A stretch of DNA of 61,910 nucleotides. Source: Bacteroidota bacterium (GTDB lineage: Bacteria > Bacteroidota > Bacteroidia > Flavobacteriales_D > Crocinitomicaceae). Numbering within the stretch: position 1 is the first letter of the stretch; each line of letters starts with the position of its first letter. The stretch spans positions 1 through 61,910 of the forward strand of contig JAJRQQ010000035.1 in assembly GCA_024280155.1 (NCBI GenBank), read 5' to 3'. Positions 35,951-46,914 of the stretch are shown here, piece after piece. The notes under the pieces were generated by a model. The model ran no database searches. It saw only the letters and a program-made list of their open reading frames with translations, and was not told the DNA's origin. The position numbers and the translations under genes are program-made.

Positions 35951-37798
35951 ATGAAATATATCATCTTACCACTTCTTGCACTACTTCATTCCTTTAGTTA
36001 TGCTCAAAAGTCTGAAGACTTAATTCCTGCTTCGGCGAACTCCGTCTTTAGTATCAATAACATCAATATTCTTCAGAAAATATCCCTGGATCAATTGATT
36101 GAATACGATTTCATGGAAGAAATTCAACAAGAATTATTTGATGGTTCCACGAACGGAAAGACATTAAAAGATTCTGGAATTGATTTCGACTAACGTTTCA
36201 ACGTATTCTTTGGTAAGAATGAAAAATTTGAAGTTTCAGGATTGACATTTGGCGTAAAAGATGAGAACAAACTCTTCAATGTATTTGATGATTTTGACCA
36301 AATTGAATGTAAATATGAAGGCGTAGAGTTTTACAACTCTTATTATAATCACATCGCCATTGTGGGAGAATTAGGAATATTAATTCGTGTTTCACCTGAT
36401 TATGATAACGCGACCAACATCGCTGATTCGATCTGGAAAGCTCGTGGGAATTCTTCGATGCGTTACAATACCATCATAGAAGAAATCACATTACCCTTAG
36501 ATGATGAATATGAAATTGAAGAAAATACATCCATTCCAGTAAATGTTGCAGAGCTTCCAGAAGCAAGCGAAAACCCAACGGAAATGACCTTCTATGAAAT
36601 TCTTGATTCTGTTGAAATGAGTTTGAGAAAAGAATATTTGAACCTTGTTTGCAATGAACTTTTCAATAAAAAAGTGAACTTAATCAAGAGCTCTATTGTT
36701 TTTAAAGAACAATTAACGCACGAAACGGAAGGTGTTTTCTACGTCAACAACAATGTTTTGAAGCAACGAAGTTCATTTTCAATACTTAACTTTATTTATC
36801 CTCCTGTTTTAAGAAATATTGATGGATTGTATGATGACAATGTATTGGTCGGAGACTTAGTTGTAAACGAACAATCGGTTGACTTACTTTTTGACGCAAA
36901 ATACAATGAGGAATTAGGGGAGATATACACAGAACTCACCGATGCAAAATTTGATAAAAATGTGTTGAAATACATTCATAAAGACAACAGTACATTTTTC
37001 ACATATAACATCAATACTCGAGAAGCGTATGATGCTGCCTACGATGTCATTATTCCTTTATTGGAGGATAAAGATGATGAACAATCTACGATTAATTTAC
37101 TTGTTTTTGAGATTTTTAATGAGTGGGTTGATAAAGATGCTTTGTTCGACACTTACAAAGGGAGTATGTTTGGTACTTACAGTGGAATTAAAAAAGTAAA
37201 AACAGAAAAAGTAATTACGCATTACGATGAAAATACGTTTGAATACACTTCAGAAACCGTAGACGCAGAAGAAGATATGCCTATTTTCACGTTGGGCTTT
37301 ACCAGTGAAAAAATAGACTTTGCTGATAGAATTTTCTCTATTATTGAAAAATTATCGAAGAAAGAAGTCAGACGAGAAGGTGATTACTGGATCATTAAAG
37401 ATGGTGCTATGAAATCTGCCCCATTGTTTGTAATCATGAGAAATAACCTACTCATTTTCACCAATGATGAAGACTTGGCAAAAAACCACGTTGATGGTTA
37501 TACCGACAATGCAATCACTAAAGAGATGGCGAAAAAAGCAAAAGGAAGTTCATTTGTTTATGCTTATTCAGACTTAGGAAAAGCGGTGGAAGGTTTGCCA
37601 AAATCTATTTTCAGTGATAAAGAGAATGCATTGATTGATGTTTTGAAAGGAAAAAAAGGGAAATTTGAACTTACTTCAACAAATTTAACGGAGGAAAAAG
37701 CATCTTTTAAAATCAACTACTCTTTTGATGGTGAAAATGAAGATGCCTTCATTTATATCCTCGATTTAATTAATAGTTTGTACATTAATTCTAAATAG
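35951..37798 (+). pseudogene. DUF4836-like secreted protein, interrupted by an in-frame TAA
   Basis: The frame from 35951 (signal peptide MKYIILPLLALLHSFSYAQ) to the TAG at 37796-37798 is 615 codons, broken only by TAA at 36191-36193 (codon 81), in GIDFD-stop-RFNVFFG. Reading on in the same frame gives a coherent secreted protein with repeated strands of the type FGVKDENKLFNVF, weakly like DUF4836. The next gene has the same early pattern (SKKYGVD ... VYFFG ... FSVSDESK), so the two look like distant tandem paralogs. The downstream piece alone would start without a signal peptide. Confidence 0.7.
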
Positions 37799-37804
37799 AA
37801 TTCA

Positions 37805-39139
37805 ATGTGGCGCAAATTAATTCTCATATTTCTCCTTGCAGGAGGTTTTGCAATTTTGTTGTTTATTAAACCATGGAGAACGGAAAAAATTGAACGTGCA
37901 AGAATTATTGATCGCCTACCTATTGCAAATATTATTGGGCAAAGCAATCTTCTGGAATTATCGGAAGACCTTTCTAAAACACTTTATTATTATGATGTTT
38001 CTTTTCGAGATATTCTTTCGCCAAACATCATTCTTAGTCGAAGTAAAAAATACGGAGTAGACACCCAAAGCCCTGTTTACTTTTTTGGGAATGATAGTCT
38101 TTCTGGAAATGATTGGGGTATTCTTTTTTCTGTTTCAGATGAAAGTAAAATTAATCTTGGTATTCTACGAATGTCGAAAAGTATTACCATAAAAGATACG
38201 CTCATCAACGACCAGCATTATGATTATTCTCCAGAATTTGACCTCTATTTTGCACATGAAGAAGATTGGTTTTTAATTTATAAAGGGGAGCAGTTTCTCT
38301 CCACGTTAAATAGAATTACTACAGCAAAACCTCGTAGTATTCATCCAAGGTGGCGTTTATTTTTAAATACAGTCGATTTTAAACTCGATCATTTAGTCGC
38401 AGAAATAAGACTACCGAAGTTGAAAAAATATGGAATTAAATCTGGTTTTATACAACTCAAGAATGACTCTTCTCATTTTATCGTACAAACAAGTGTAATC
38501 CATTTTGACACACTTGCGTTTCAACTCAAAGAGGGTGGAAAAGGATTTCCCATGCGTGTATACACACGACAATTGATTAACCTCAATCTAGATTTTAGAT
38601 CACTTAAAAGCCACCCCAATCATCCCTATCATCATTTTATAGATAGTATAGCATCAAAAATTGGTTTTCCTGTTGAAAGTTTCTGGGAGAATTTTGATGG
38701 AAACATCGCTTTTCGTCGTGGAGGAATAGAATATATACGAGAGAAGTATATTGTTTCTGAATTAGATGATGATTTCAATGTTAGAGAAGTGTCAAAAAGC
38801 AGAAAGGTAAAAATTTCTAACTTTTCATTGTTTTTGAACACAAATAAATCTCCCGAAATCTTATTCAATAAAGTAAAAAGCAAAGGAATTATTTCAGCAG
38901 ATGGGAATAAACATCGTTTCATCTTTTCCCCTCCATTTAATCATCGTCTAAGCGACAGTTCTATGATTTTTTACACAAGTCATTATGAACCTGTTGTAAA
39001 TCCACTTTTAAACAACCAGGTTATGTGGACGATTAACTATACTCCTGTACAATTTTATATTGATTCAACAACCACAAAGGTTATTTTTGGGCGAATTAAG
39101 TTTCCTCTAAAAAAACTCATCAATGATTATTTAAAGTAG
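37805..39139 (+). CDS. Membrane-anchored envelope protein, distant paralog of the preceding gene
   Basis: 444 residues with one N-terminal helix (MWRKLILIFLLAGGFAILLF) that is probably an uncleaved anchor, then a beta-rich extracytoplasmic domain. It starts 6 bp after the interrupted DUF4836-like gene. Comparable features in the same order in both proteins: a short helix near LLELSEDLSKTLYYY, KYGVDTQSPVYFFG, GILFSVSDESKI. Function unknown. Confidence 0.65.
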   Translation: MWRKLILIFLLAGGFAILLFIKPWRTEKIERARIIDRLPIANIIGQSNLLELSEDLSKTLYYYDVSFRDILSPNIILSRSKKYGVDTQSPVYFFGNDSLSGNDWGILFSVSDESKINLGILRMSKSITIKDTLINDQHYDYSPEFDLYFAHEEDWFLIYKGEQFLSTLNRITTAKPRSIHPRWRLFLNTVDFKLDHLVAEIRLPKLKKYGIKSGFIQLKNDSSHFIVQTSVIHFDTLAFQLKEGGKGFPMRVYTRQLINLNLDFRSLKSHPNHPYHHFIDSIASKIGFPVESFWENFDGNIAFRRGGIEYIREKYIVSELDDDFNVREVSKSRKVKISNFSLFLNTNKSPEILFNKVKSKGIISADGNKHRFIFSPPFNHRLSDSSMIFYTSHYEPVVNPLLNNQVMWTINYTPVQFYIDSTTTKVIFGRIKFPLKKLINDYLK

Positions 39140-39141
39140 TC

Positions 39142-39585
39142 TTAATCTTCAAAAAACAATCTCCCATTCAACCATTCATCATCGAGGATTGCATTTTTGC
39201 GTTTATAAAACTCAATCGCAGGCGTATTCCAATCGAGGATTTGCCAATCCATTCTTGCCACCCCTCTTTTCTTCGCTTCTTGAACCACCCTATCGAATAA
39301 AGACGAACCTGCTCCTGTACCTCTTTCTTCCGGTAATACGAATAAGTCTTCCAAGTATACACAAGGTCCTTTCCATGTTGAATAAGACGTGTAAAACAAA
39401 GCAAAACCTATAATTTGACCTTCTTTTTCTGCAACAAAAGCATCGCAGTAATTGTGGACAAAAAGGTCATCGTGTAACTTTTCTACAGTATTTGAAACAG
39501 CATCAGGCTCTTTTTCGTAGTTCGCCAAACCTTGAATTAAATCCAAAACTGCAGAAACATCTGATGGTATTATTGCTCGAATCAT
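39142..39585 (-). CDS. GNAT family N-acetyltransferase
   Basis: 147 residues, the size and pattern of spermidine/diamine and thialysine N-acetyltransferases: MIRAIIPSDVSAVLDLI, the family segment FFTSYSTWKGPCVYLEDLFV-type (here FALFYTSYSTWKGPCVYLED), the acetyl-CoA loop RGTGAGSSLF and the C-terminal WNTPAIEFYKRKNA. The substrate is a guess. Its ATG overlaps the sprA stop (TAATG), so it is translated together with sprA. Confidence 0.85.
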   Translation of the reverse strand: MIRAIIPSDVSAVLDLIQGLANYEKEPDAVSNTVEKLHDDLFVHNYCDAFVAEKEGQIIGFALFYTSYSTWKGPCVYLEDLFVLPEERGTGAGSSLFDRVVQEAKKRGVARMDWQILDWNTPAIEFYKRKNAILDDEWLNGRLFFED

Positions 39586-42500
39586 TATTGTACACCCGCT
39601 AAATTAAATCTAAATCTTAAACCTACACTCATATTACCTGTTGGGTAAGAAGTTGCTATTTTAGGTGTATTTAGTGTTTGATTATAATACAACTGAACTG
39701 TTAAATATTTTGAAAGGTTGTAATCTACAGATGCTTTAAATGAAATTACTTTCTGACCTGCAGTCGCTTGAGTTGTTTCTTCAACAACTTTACGAATCAC
39801 TGTTAAGTTATCACGGAAAGAGAAATCAAAACGTACATTAATTGGACTTGGGTCGACTTTCTTATGTACTCGGATTTTCTTGAATTTGTAACCTAATCCT
39901 ATTACCCATTCTTCTCCGAGAACTTCAGTAACTTGATTATTATTCAGCGAAAGAATTGCACTTTTATCACGGTTGTACTCGAACTTCGTGATTAAACCTT
40001 GTCCTTTTATATTCCACGTTGCATCAATACCAATCAACGGAGAGAATCGTTCAGAAATTTGAACATTTTGAATTTGCATGCCTGCAATAAAGTTATTGTT
40101 TAAATCTCGTGCTGTTGCATTTCCGTCCGCATCAAATTCAGCATTCAAATTAGATTGCATTCCAGAAATACTCACTGTTGAACTATACGCATGACGAATC
40201 ACGAAATTTCTAACGTGTTTCTTCATAAATTTGAATTTCTTTAAGCCATTGTAATTAATTGACCAATTGGGCAATGGCATATTTTTAATCGGATTAATGT
40301 TCTTTTCACTTATATTCCGGTTCGTGTAAGACGTCAAGAATGCACCCATAACAACCTCTTGCTGTGTGCCACCATATCCGCTGTAGTATCCAGAAGTGTT
40401 TTGGGTAGAGTTTGTATTTTGAGCACCTAATATTTGTGAGATTTCCTTTCGACTGGTTAACATTTGGTCGAAAACAGAAGAAGAATACCCTTTACCCAAT
40501 TTAACAAATGCGCTACCAATAGAGATGTTTGAGTAAGTAACGGTAGAAACATCTACTCTACTTTGACTCTCAAATTGAGATGTTGTATTATTCCATCGGT
40601 AAAATTCGAGTGAGTTTTTACTGTATGTTCTTGCCCACGTTAATTCAACGGACACATCTTTAAAAGGTTCAAGTGTAGCTCTAAAATTAAGGTTTTTTGA
40701 ATGGGTATTCGAAAACTGTCTATTCAAGTTTTCATTCTGCACCAACCAACCGTTATCACGAGAAATTTCAGCAGGATTATAGTTGGTTTCTTTCCCGAAA
40801 ACACTGTAACGTTGTTGACCGAAAATAAAACCACTTAACCCCGTGTTAAAACTTGGATTATATCCTAAAATTCCAACTTCTTGATTATAACCTGGCAGTA
40901 GAGTACCTTCTGTTACAGAATAACTACCCGAAACGCTACGCACAGTCATTACCATTCGAGCAAGGAAACCATAAATCGGCTTAACCGGTTCTTTCTTTTT
41001 CTTTTCCTTTTTTTCTTCTCGCTCTTCTTTGCGTTCTTTTTTTCTTTTCTCACGAAGCTGTTTACGCGTCATGTCTTCCTCAGGAATTTCATTTTCTTCA
41101 GCTTCTTTCGGTTTTATCCCTCCACCTTCCCCTGGAGTTTTTCGTGTTGATATTGCTCGACCTCTGCTATTTGTTCTTCCTCCTTGATTTACCTTCTTAA
41201 AGAATGGAATTTTATTGTACAGATTAGTCATATTCAACTGTGCAGTGGTATTAATATTTCGACTATTTTGAATAATATTCCCATATTCAGACTGACCTAA
41301 CGGTGCTCTCTGCCAATTGTATGCAGAAGAATACTTTACATTTGCAGTAACCCAATCCAACGCTGGTATTTTATCAAAAGGCAAAGTGTAACTTAAACTA
41401 TAATTGTGGGAATAATCCATTGCTTTACCAAATGTGCCCAATTGCCTTCCAATTGTGTCTTTGAATGCTTGATAACCATCCGGGTCCTCTTTTCGATCCA
41501 CTCTACCATCCCCTTCTTCAAAAATAGAACGATTGGTTGCATCAAACTTGAATTTTAATTTACGTGTGATATCGTATTGAACTCCATACGTTCTGTTCCA
41601 ATTAAATCGTTTCACATAAACAGGACGGAATTCATAATCAGGCACAAGATTGTTCCTCACTTGTCTTTCATTGTAACTTCTTAAAAGATCAGAACTAAAA
41701 GAAATGTTTTTTGGTTTCAAGTAAATATTTGCATCTCGAATTAATGCCAACCATTTCGATTTCTTTAATTTTTTAACATTTGCAAAAGGCATGTAGGGTT
41801 GCGAATTGAATGCATAATTGTAATTCAAGCCACCCGTCCAAATTTTTGTTCTATCGTAATTTGTATTGAAATCGCGGTGCAAGTTTTCTGAATAGGCATA
41901 ATTTGCCGACCAGTTTGAAATTCTCCAAATTCGAGGTTTCACTCCAGCTTTCATTTCTTTCCGAACATTGGTAAAGTTATACGATTTTCGTTCTGTGAAA
42001 TCTTGTCCTTGTTTTTTCTTTTGAGCACGCTCTTCTGCAGAATAATCTTTTAAACGAATATCCGGATTAAATGGGTCATATTCTGGATTAATAATGCCCA
42101 AAGAATAACCAAAAAAGAAAGGAACCGAAACTTTTGCTCTTTTTCCAAAAAACTGTCCCAACTGCATATTGGTGTTCATATCAAAACCTATTCTTTCGTC
42201 ACGTTGTCTTTCGGAAACTCGACTTTCGACCGACCCCCAATTTAACCCAGAATAGTTTGCTGACATGTTCAAGTTGGCAAAATCGGCAAATTGCACTTTC
42301 ATTTGAGCTACCGCAGCGGATCCACCCTCACTCATAAAGTCTGTTAACCGCAACTCGTTTACCCAGATGGTGCCACATTTTGGCTGACCATCTTCATTCC
42401 AAGTATCTAAAGTGTGGGTATTTTTGTGTGGGTTTCTAATCCCAATCATTATTGTTTTAATTCCCTGAAGATTTGGACTACCTTTCACACGTAAAATACG

Positions 42501-45500
42501 ATTTGAATTTTTTGGATCAATCTCAGAGAAAAGTGTTACATAAGAAATGGATGAATTTCCTCCACTGATTAAGTTGTTTCTTTTCATTTTCAATTTCAAC
42601 AAATCATCAAAAACGATTTCAATAAAATTCTCTTCTGGCCAAATAGATGTCTCCGAACTTGTTCCCCAAGGTGTCGTTTTGAGTGGCATCTCATATTCGT
42701 AATAGTTATCTGTAAAATCTGTTCCTAAACGTACGTAAATAGTTAAATCTTCATCATTCAATGGTTTAGCAGGGTCAACTTCTTCAGCGTGAACAAACAT
42801 CTTTAATTTCTTGTACGAACGAACGTCAAATTGAACATTTGTATAAGCAGCACGAGAATCTCCGTCTGGTAAATCACACACTTCAAGACTTAATGATTGC
42901 TCATTCAATTGTCGTTGTTGTGTTTGCGAAGGGTCAATTTCTTGCTGAATACCAGGTGGAATTACATAATTTATTGGTTGCCTATCATTATTCTCCTGAA
43001 TATTAACTGCCCCAATATTGAACGTCGTTAAGTTTGGATCATAAACAATTCCATCTCCAGGCTCAGTCAAATCCAATAAATACCTTCTCCATTCACCACG
43101 AATAAATTCTAACCTCGCAAAACGAAGTACAACTTCTTCATCAAAATCTTTCATAAACATTCTCATGAATCGAATAGACCTAAAATCCGTAATTCCGTTT
43201 ACTTTTAAATCGTAATCTGCAAGAGGTACTTTAAATTGTATCCATCGTTCTTTGTCACCATTTCCTTTCGTGTAAGTTTGAATACTGGTAATATTATTTT
43301 TCCCTACGACTAAATCAGTTGGACGCAAACTCACTTTATATTGAAAATAGGCTTCTGATTCAGATAAATTGTTGTCATTATTGATATCCTCTCTATCTGG
43401 AGAATTGTTACTAATCGTGGGATATCCATCCCCATTAATTGATGCTGACATTTCAGTTGTTGGAGAATTACCTTCCATTCCGTTGTATTTTTTGTAACGG
43501 CTTAGGATATCTACTTGATCAGCATCATAGTTGTCATCTCTGTAATAATTATAATCATCATTGGATGGATCAGCAATCATTCTTGCTTTCGCTTCGGCAG
43601 AAAGTGTTGAATTAGAATTTACCCAATTCACATAACTCGTATAATTTAAACGTTCATCAACATTGTTCCAACCGTCCAAACCAATATCTTGATTCACGCG
43701 GGAATTTGGGTCGTTATCGAAAGCATTCACTACTACTTGTTGTGTAGAAACTCTTGCCCAAGCGGTCGTATCTAGATCATCCACAATGGAAACACCTGTT
43801 GGGGGTAAGCCATTTTCAAAACTTTTACGAGAATCGGGTAAGATGTCCTCTGAAATGTTACCCAAATTAAAATACAAATCACCTCCATTGTGTGTTGCGT
43901 TAGGATTTACATTCTCTGCATCTACATTAAAAGGATCTAACATCCAGAATTGAATAAATTCAATATTTGCTTGCTCAAAGTTTGTCGTTGTGAGCGCTCT
44001 CATTATCCCACCCCATCTATTTTCAGGATTAATGAATGTACCGTCAGCATTAACTGTGTTTGTTGTATCATAATTATACATTCCTCTTTCCTGAGGATAA
44101 TATGCTAAATCTAAAACGGTAACATTCTGAATAGACCCATAAGCCGGGTCGAAATTTGGCCAAATATCTGTTAAGTTGACCAATCTCATTCTACTGTCGG
44201 AAAGCTGAGCTGGATCATCTATAATGTGTTGAGGAGTTAAATTGTTGCTTTGAAAGAATAAAGGATCGATAATATACCAAGCCAATTTTGATCGCTTAAA
44301 TCCGGCAGAAAGATCTTGATTAGATGCTTCAGGAAACAACCCCGGTTGACCTTGTGGGATAGATGCTAATCTCCAAGATTGCAAAGATTTTAAATCGATT
44401 GTACTCTGAGACCCTTCAAAGTCATCCACATAAGACGTACCATTTTTGTTAATCGCTTTAGGTTGACCAGGAATCAAATGGGCGAATTCTCCGGTTAAAG
44501 AAAAAGTAGATTTTTCTTTCGTAGAAATAACAGGTAATGCATCAATTAATTTCGTTAAGAAAGGAACATCTGTTCTATAGGCAAAATCAAAACCAATGAT
44601 ATTATTTTTAAATGGCTCACTCCCGAAATCTACCTTTTGAGTAACGGGTCGTTCCATCATTCTCATCCAAGTCGCACCTACATTTAATTTATCACCAAAT
44701 CGATGTGACACCCTTGCTCCCAATAAAGATTTTGACTGAAAACCAAAGACTGAATTACTTTCAATATTAATTTTAATCGGTGTATTTGATTCTAAAATTC
44801 CTGTATTCAATATTTTAACTCGACCTAAATTATAATCAACTGTAAAATCAACCCCTTCAATTAATTTTATTCCACCTGCCGTTACTGTTACAGCTCCTTC
44901 TGGAACATTCAATGTATTCAATGGAATGTCAGAACTTATCGACGATTGGTATTCTCCCTTGAAACTAAACCTATTTTTACTTGGAATTTGTTGTGCTGCC
45001 GTTTTGGTAGAATCATACAACTCTGTGTAAACAACCCTGTCAATAATTGTTTGTGAAACATTGGCTGCTGCTAATTTATCAGCCAATGTTTTTCCGAAAG
45101 GTTCTACCGTTGAAAAATAAACTCGCCCATTTCTCGTATTAATTGTCCCTCCATTCTCTGCACGACTTCCGTTAAATTGAATTGGAACAAAATCAAACAC
45201 ACCATCCGAGAAAGGTTGATTATTTTGATTGATCTTATCCATTTCCAATAACGTGACCAATTGTTGATCATCAATTCCTTGAATATTAGTCCCTAAATTA
45301 TCCGCTGGAAAGAAGGGCACCTCTAAAGAAGTTGCAGGATTGTTGTACAATAAATCTAATCTAAATCCAACTTGATCTACTTGATAAGCTCCAATAGAAT
45401 AAACATTCTTCATCATTAAATCCCATGTTTTATTATGTGGATTTAAGATCGTTGGTTTTAATAACTTCAATATCAAAGCATTTTGCCCAGCAATACCATC

Positions 45501-46913
45501 AGTTGAAAATTCACCCACTTGATAAGTCTGCCCACGATAAGTGTATTCGTATGCTACAGCCAACACTTCATCTGTATTAAGCGGTAAATTTAGTGAGATA
45601 AACCCTAATTGCGCGTTATAAGTAAATTCTTGCTCTGTTAATTTACGAGCATTCTCTACTTTTTCATATTCAACAGCTTGTTCAAAAGGCCCTGGAGAAG
45701 CAACTTGAGAAGATAGTGCTTGTACCGAATTCGAAAAACCTCGTACTAAAGGTTGAGTAGATGCCCAAGCGTATAAACCGTTTCCAGCATTATCAGGAAT
45801 GTCTTGAGCAGCAAAATTACCGGGATTCCCTTGTACATTATTCTGATCTGCTTCTCCTAAATCTGTAAAAGCTATGATGTTTCTTGTATTCTCTGTATTA
45901 TTCGTTCGATTTGTCAACCAAACTTCAATTCTTGTAATATTAATGGTCGAATTTACAATCGGAAGCGTTGACATTCCTTTATCGTAATTGTCGTGGTGGT
46001 ATAGGTTTAAGAAATAATGGCGATTGGCTTCATAATTATCTGCTCCTAATTCAAACTGTTGAACTTGCGCCTTTCCGGTCACATTGATTTCTTTTCTTTT
46101 CCCCTTCGAAGATGCTGCAATTAAATCAACGGTAGTATTCCCAAATTTCATTTGTGTTGAAACCCCAAACAAAGTTTGTGAACCTTGTATTAATGAAGTC
46201 GGTAGATCCATTGAGACATTTCCCAATGCGATTTTCTGCATGATCTGATCTTCATTTCCTGTATATTCTAACTTAGAAACATTGTCAAAATCGAAAGCCG
46301 CTTGTGTATTGTAACTAACACCTAATTTTAATTTCGTTCCTATTTGTCCGACCAAGTTTAAATTAATTTGTTGGTCAAAATCGAAACGTGTAATTTTCCG
46401 TTGCTTTTCAGGAATCAATGGGTTATCATATCTCGAAGAATTGACACCAAATGAAAGCTCAACACTACCTTGTGGTCGAATAGTAATTTGATCAGACCCA
46501 AAAAAGTTTTCGAATAGTTTACTCGGTATTTTAATCGGAAATTCAATCGGTTGGTTTTCTGCAGTTTGTTGGTCGATTTTGTCCTTCCAATTGTCTTGCA
46601 TTGCTTTCTTTTCCTCGTAGTCCAAATATTCTTCGAGTGTCATCATCGAAGGATTTCGATAATTCAACCCAGAACTTCCGATGGTCTCTTTAAAGACATA
46701 GGTACCTGTAACAGGGTCGTACACTATAGTTTGCTGCACAGAAGTAGGGTCTCCTAAATCAAAACTTTGTGTACCTGTCTGTGTAGGGTCAACATTATTA
46801 TCAATTGGAAAAACCAGATCTGTACCCGTAGAATCTTGTGAAACAGACCATCCAGCAGTTAATAACAGTATTAAAACTGTTTGTTTTATATGTAGCAAAT
46901 TAATAATTCTCAA
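39585..46913 (-). CDS. sprA: T9SS outer-membrane translocon protein SprA (Sov)
   Basis: 2442 residues, the usual giant size. SprA is a 36-strand outer-membrane barrel that lets folded T9SS cargo cross. It has a signal peptide (LILLLTAGWSVSQ), repeated SprA domains with strands such as GSVELSFGVNSSRYDNP and SGLNWGSVESRVSERQRDERIGFDMNTN-type segments, a highly charged Lys/Glu stretch near residue 1957 and a C-terminal beta strand (VGLRFRFNL). The longest frame starts with TTG at 46913, one base after the ruvA stop; no ATG stands nearby, so the start is unusual but the signal peptide needs it. The order maeB-ruvA-sprA is conserved in Flavobacteriia. Confidence 0.96.
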   Translation of the reverse strand: MRIINLLHIKQTVLILLLTAGWSVSQDSTGTDLVFPIDNNVDPTQTGTQSFDLGDPTSVQQTIVYDPVTGTYVFKETIGSSGLNYRNPSMMTLEEYLDYEEKKAMQDNWKDKIDQQTAENQPIEFPIKIPSKLFENFFGSDQITIRPQGSVELSFGVNSSRYDNPLIPEKQRKITRFDFDQQINLNLVGQIGTKLKLGVSYNTQAAFDFDNVSKLEYTGNEDQIMQKIALGNVSMDLPTSLIQGSQTLFGVSTQMKFGNTTVDLIAASSKGKRKEINVTGKAQVQQFELGADNYEANRHYFLNLYHHDNYDKGMSTLPIVNSTINITRIEVWLTNRTNNTENTRNIIAFTDLGEADQNNVQGNPGNFAAQDIPDNAGNGLYAWASTQPLVRGFSNSVQALSSQVASPGPFEQAVEYEKVENARKLTEQEFTYNAQLGFISLNLPLNTDEVLAVAYEYTYRGQTYQVGEFSTDGIAGQNALILKLLKPTILNPHNKTWDLMMKNVYSIGAYQVDQVGFRLDLLYNNPATSLEVPFFPADNLGTNIQGIDDQQLVTLLEMDKINQNNQPFSDGVFDFVPIQFNGSRAENGGTINTRNGRVYFSTVEPFGKTLADKLAAANVSQTIIDRVVYTELYDSTKTAAQQIPSKNRFSFKGEYQSSISSDIPLNTLNVPEGAVTVTAGGIKLIEGVDFTVDYNLGRVKILNTGILESNTPIKINIESNSVFGFQSKSLLGARVSHRFGDKLNVGATWMRMMERPVTQKVDFGSEPFKNNIIGFDFAYRTDVPFLTKLIDALPVISTKEKSTFSLTGEFAHLIPGQPKAINKNGTSYVDDFEGSQSTIDLKSLQSWRLASIPQGQPGLFPEASNQDLSAGFKRSKLAWYIIDPLFFQSNNLTPQHIIDDPAQLSDSRMRLVNLTDIWPNFDPAYGSIQNVTVLDLAYYPQERGMYNYDTTNTVNADGTFINPENRWGGIMRALTTTNFEQANIEFIQFWMLDPFNVDAENVNPNATHNGGDLYFNLGNISEDILPDSRKSFENGLPPTGVSIVDDLDTTAWARVSTQQVVVNAFDNDPNSRVNQDIGLDGWNNVDERLNYTSYVNWVNSNSTLSAEAKARMIADPSNDDYNYYRDDNYDADQVDILSRYKKYNGMEGNSPTTEMSASINGDGYPTISNNSPDREDINNDNNLSESEAYFQYKVSLRPTDLVVGKNNITSIQTYTKGNGDKERWIQFKVPLADYDLKVNGITDFRSIRFMRMFMKDFDEEVVLRFARLEFIRGEWRRYLLDLTEPGDGIVYDPNLTTFNIGAVNIQENNDRQPINYVIPPGIQQEIDPSQTQQRQLNEQSLSLEVCDLPDGDSRAAYTNVQFDVRSYKKLKMFVHAEEVDPAKPLNDEDLTIYVRLGTDFTDNYYEYEMPLKTTPWGTSSETSIWPEENFIEIVFDDLLKLKMKRNNLISGGNSSISYVTLFSEIDPKNSNRILRVKGSPNLQGIKTIMIGIRNPHKNTHTLDTWNEDGQPKCGTIWVNELRLTDFMSEGGSAAVAQMKVQFADFANLNMSANYSGLNWGSVESRVSERQRDERIGFDMNTNMQLGQFFGKRAKVSVPFFFGYSLGIINPEYDPFNPDIRLKDYSAEERAQKKKQGQDFTERKSYNFTNVRKEMKAGVKPRIWRISNWSANYAYSENLHRDFNTNYDRTKIWTGGLNYNYAFNSQPYMPFANVKKLKKSKWLALIRDANIYLKPKNISFSSDLLRSYNERQVRNNLVPDYEFRPVYVKRFNWNRTYGVQYDITRKLKFKFDATNRSIFEEGDGRVDRKEDPDGYQAFKDTIGRQLGTFGKAMDYSHNYSLSYTLPFDKIPALDWVTANVKYSSAYNWQRAPLGQSEYGNIIQNSRNINTTAQLNMTNLYNKIPFFKKVNQGGRTNSRGRAISTRKTPGEGGGIKPKEAEENEIPEEDMTRKQLREKRKKERKEEREEKKEKKKKEPVKPIYGFLARMVMTVRSVSGSYSVTEGTLLPGYNQEVGILGYNPSFNTGLSGFIFGQQRYSVFGKETNYNPAEISRDNGWLVQNENLNRQFSNTHSKNLNFRATLEPFKDVSVELTWARTYSKNSLEFYRWNNTTSQFESQSRVDVSTVTYSNISIGSAFVKLGKGYSSSVFDQMLTSRKEISQILGAQNTNSTQNTSGYYSGYGGTQQEVVMGAFLTSYTNRNISEKNINPIKNMPLPNWSINYNGLKKFKFMKKHVRNFVIRHAYSSTVSISGMQSNLNAEFDADGNATARDLNNNFIAGMQIQNVQISERFSPLIGIDATWNIKGQGLITKFEYNRDKSAILSLNNNQVTEVLGEEWVIGLGYKFKKIRVHKKVDPSPINVRFDFSFRDNLTVIRKVVEETTQATAGQKVISFKASVDYNLSKYLTVQLYYNQTLNTPKIATSYPTGNMSVGLRFRFNLAGVQ

Positions 46914-46914
46914 T

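Noticed and set aside
46551..46757. Open frames antisense to sprA, maeB and the ACIII genes
   Set aside because: They are short, lack promoters and known motifs, and are explained as shadows of long conserved genes on the other strand.
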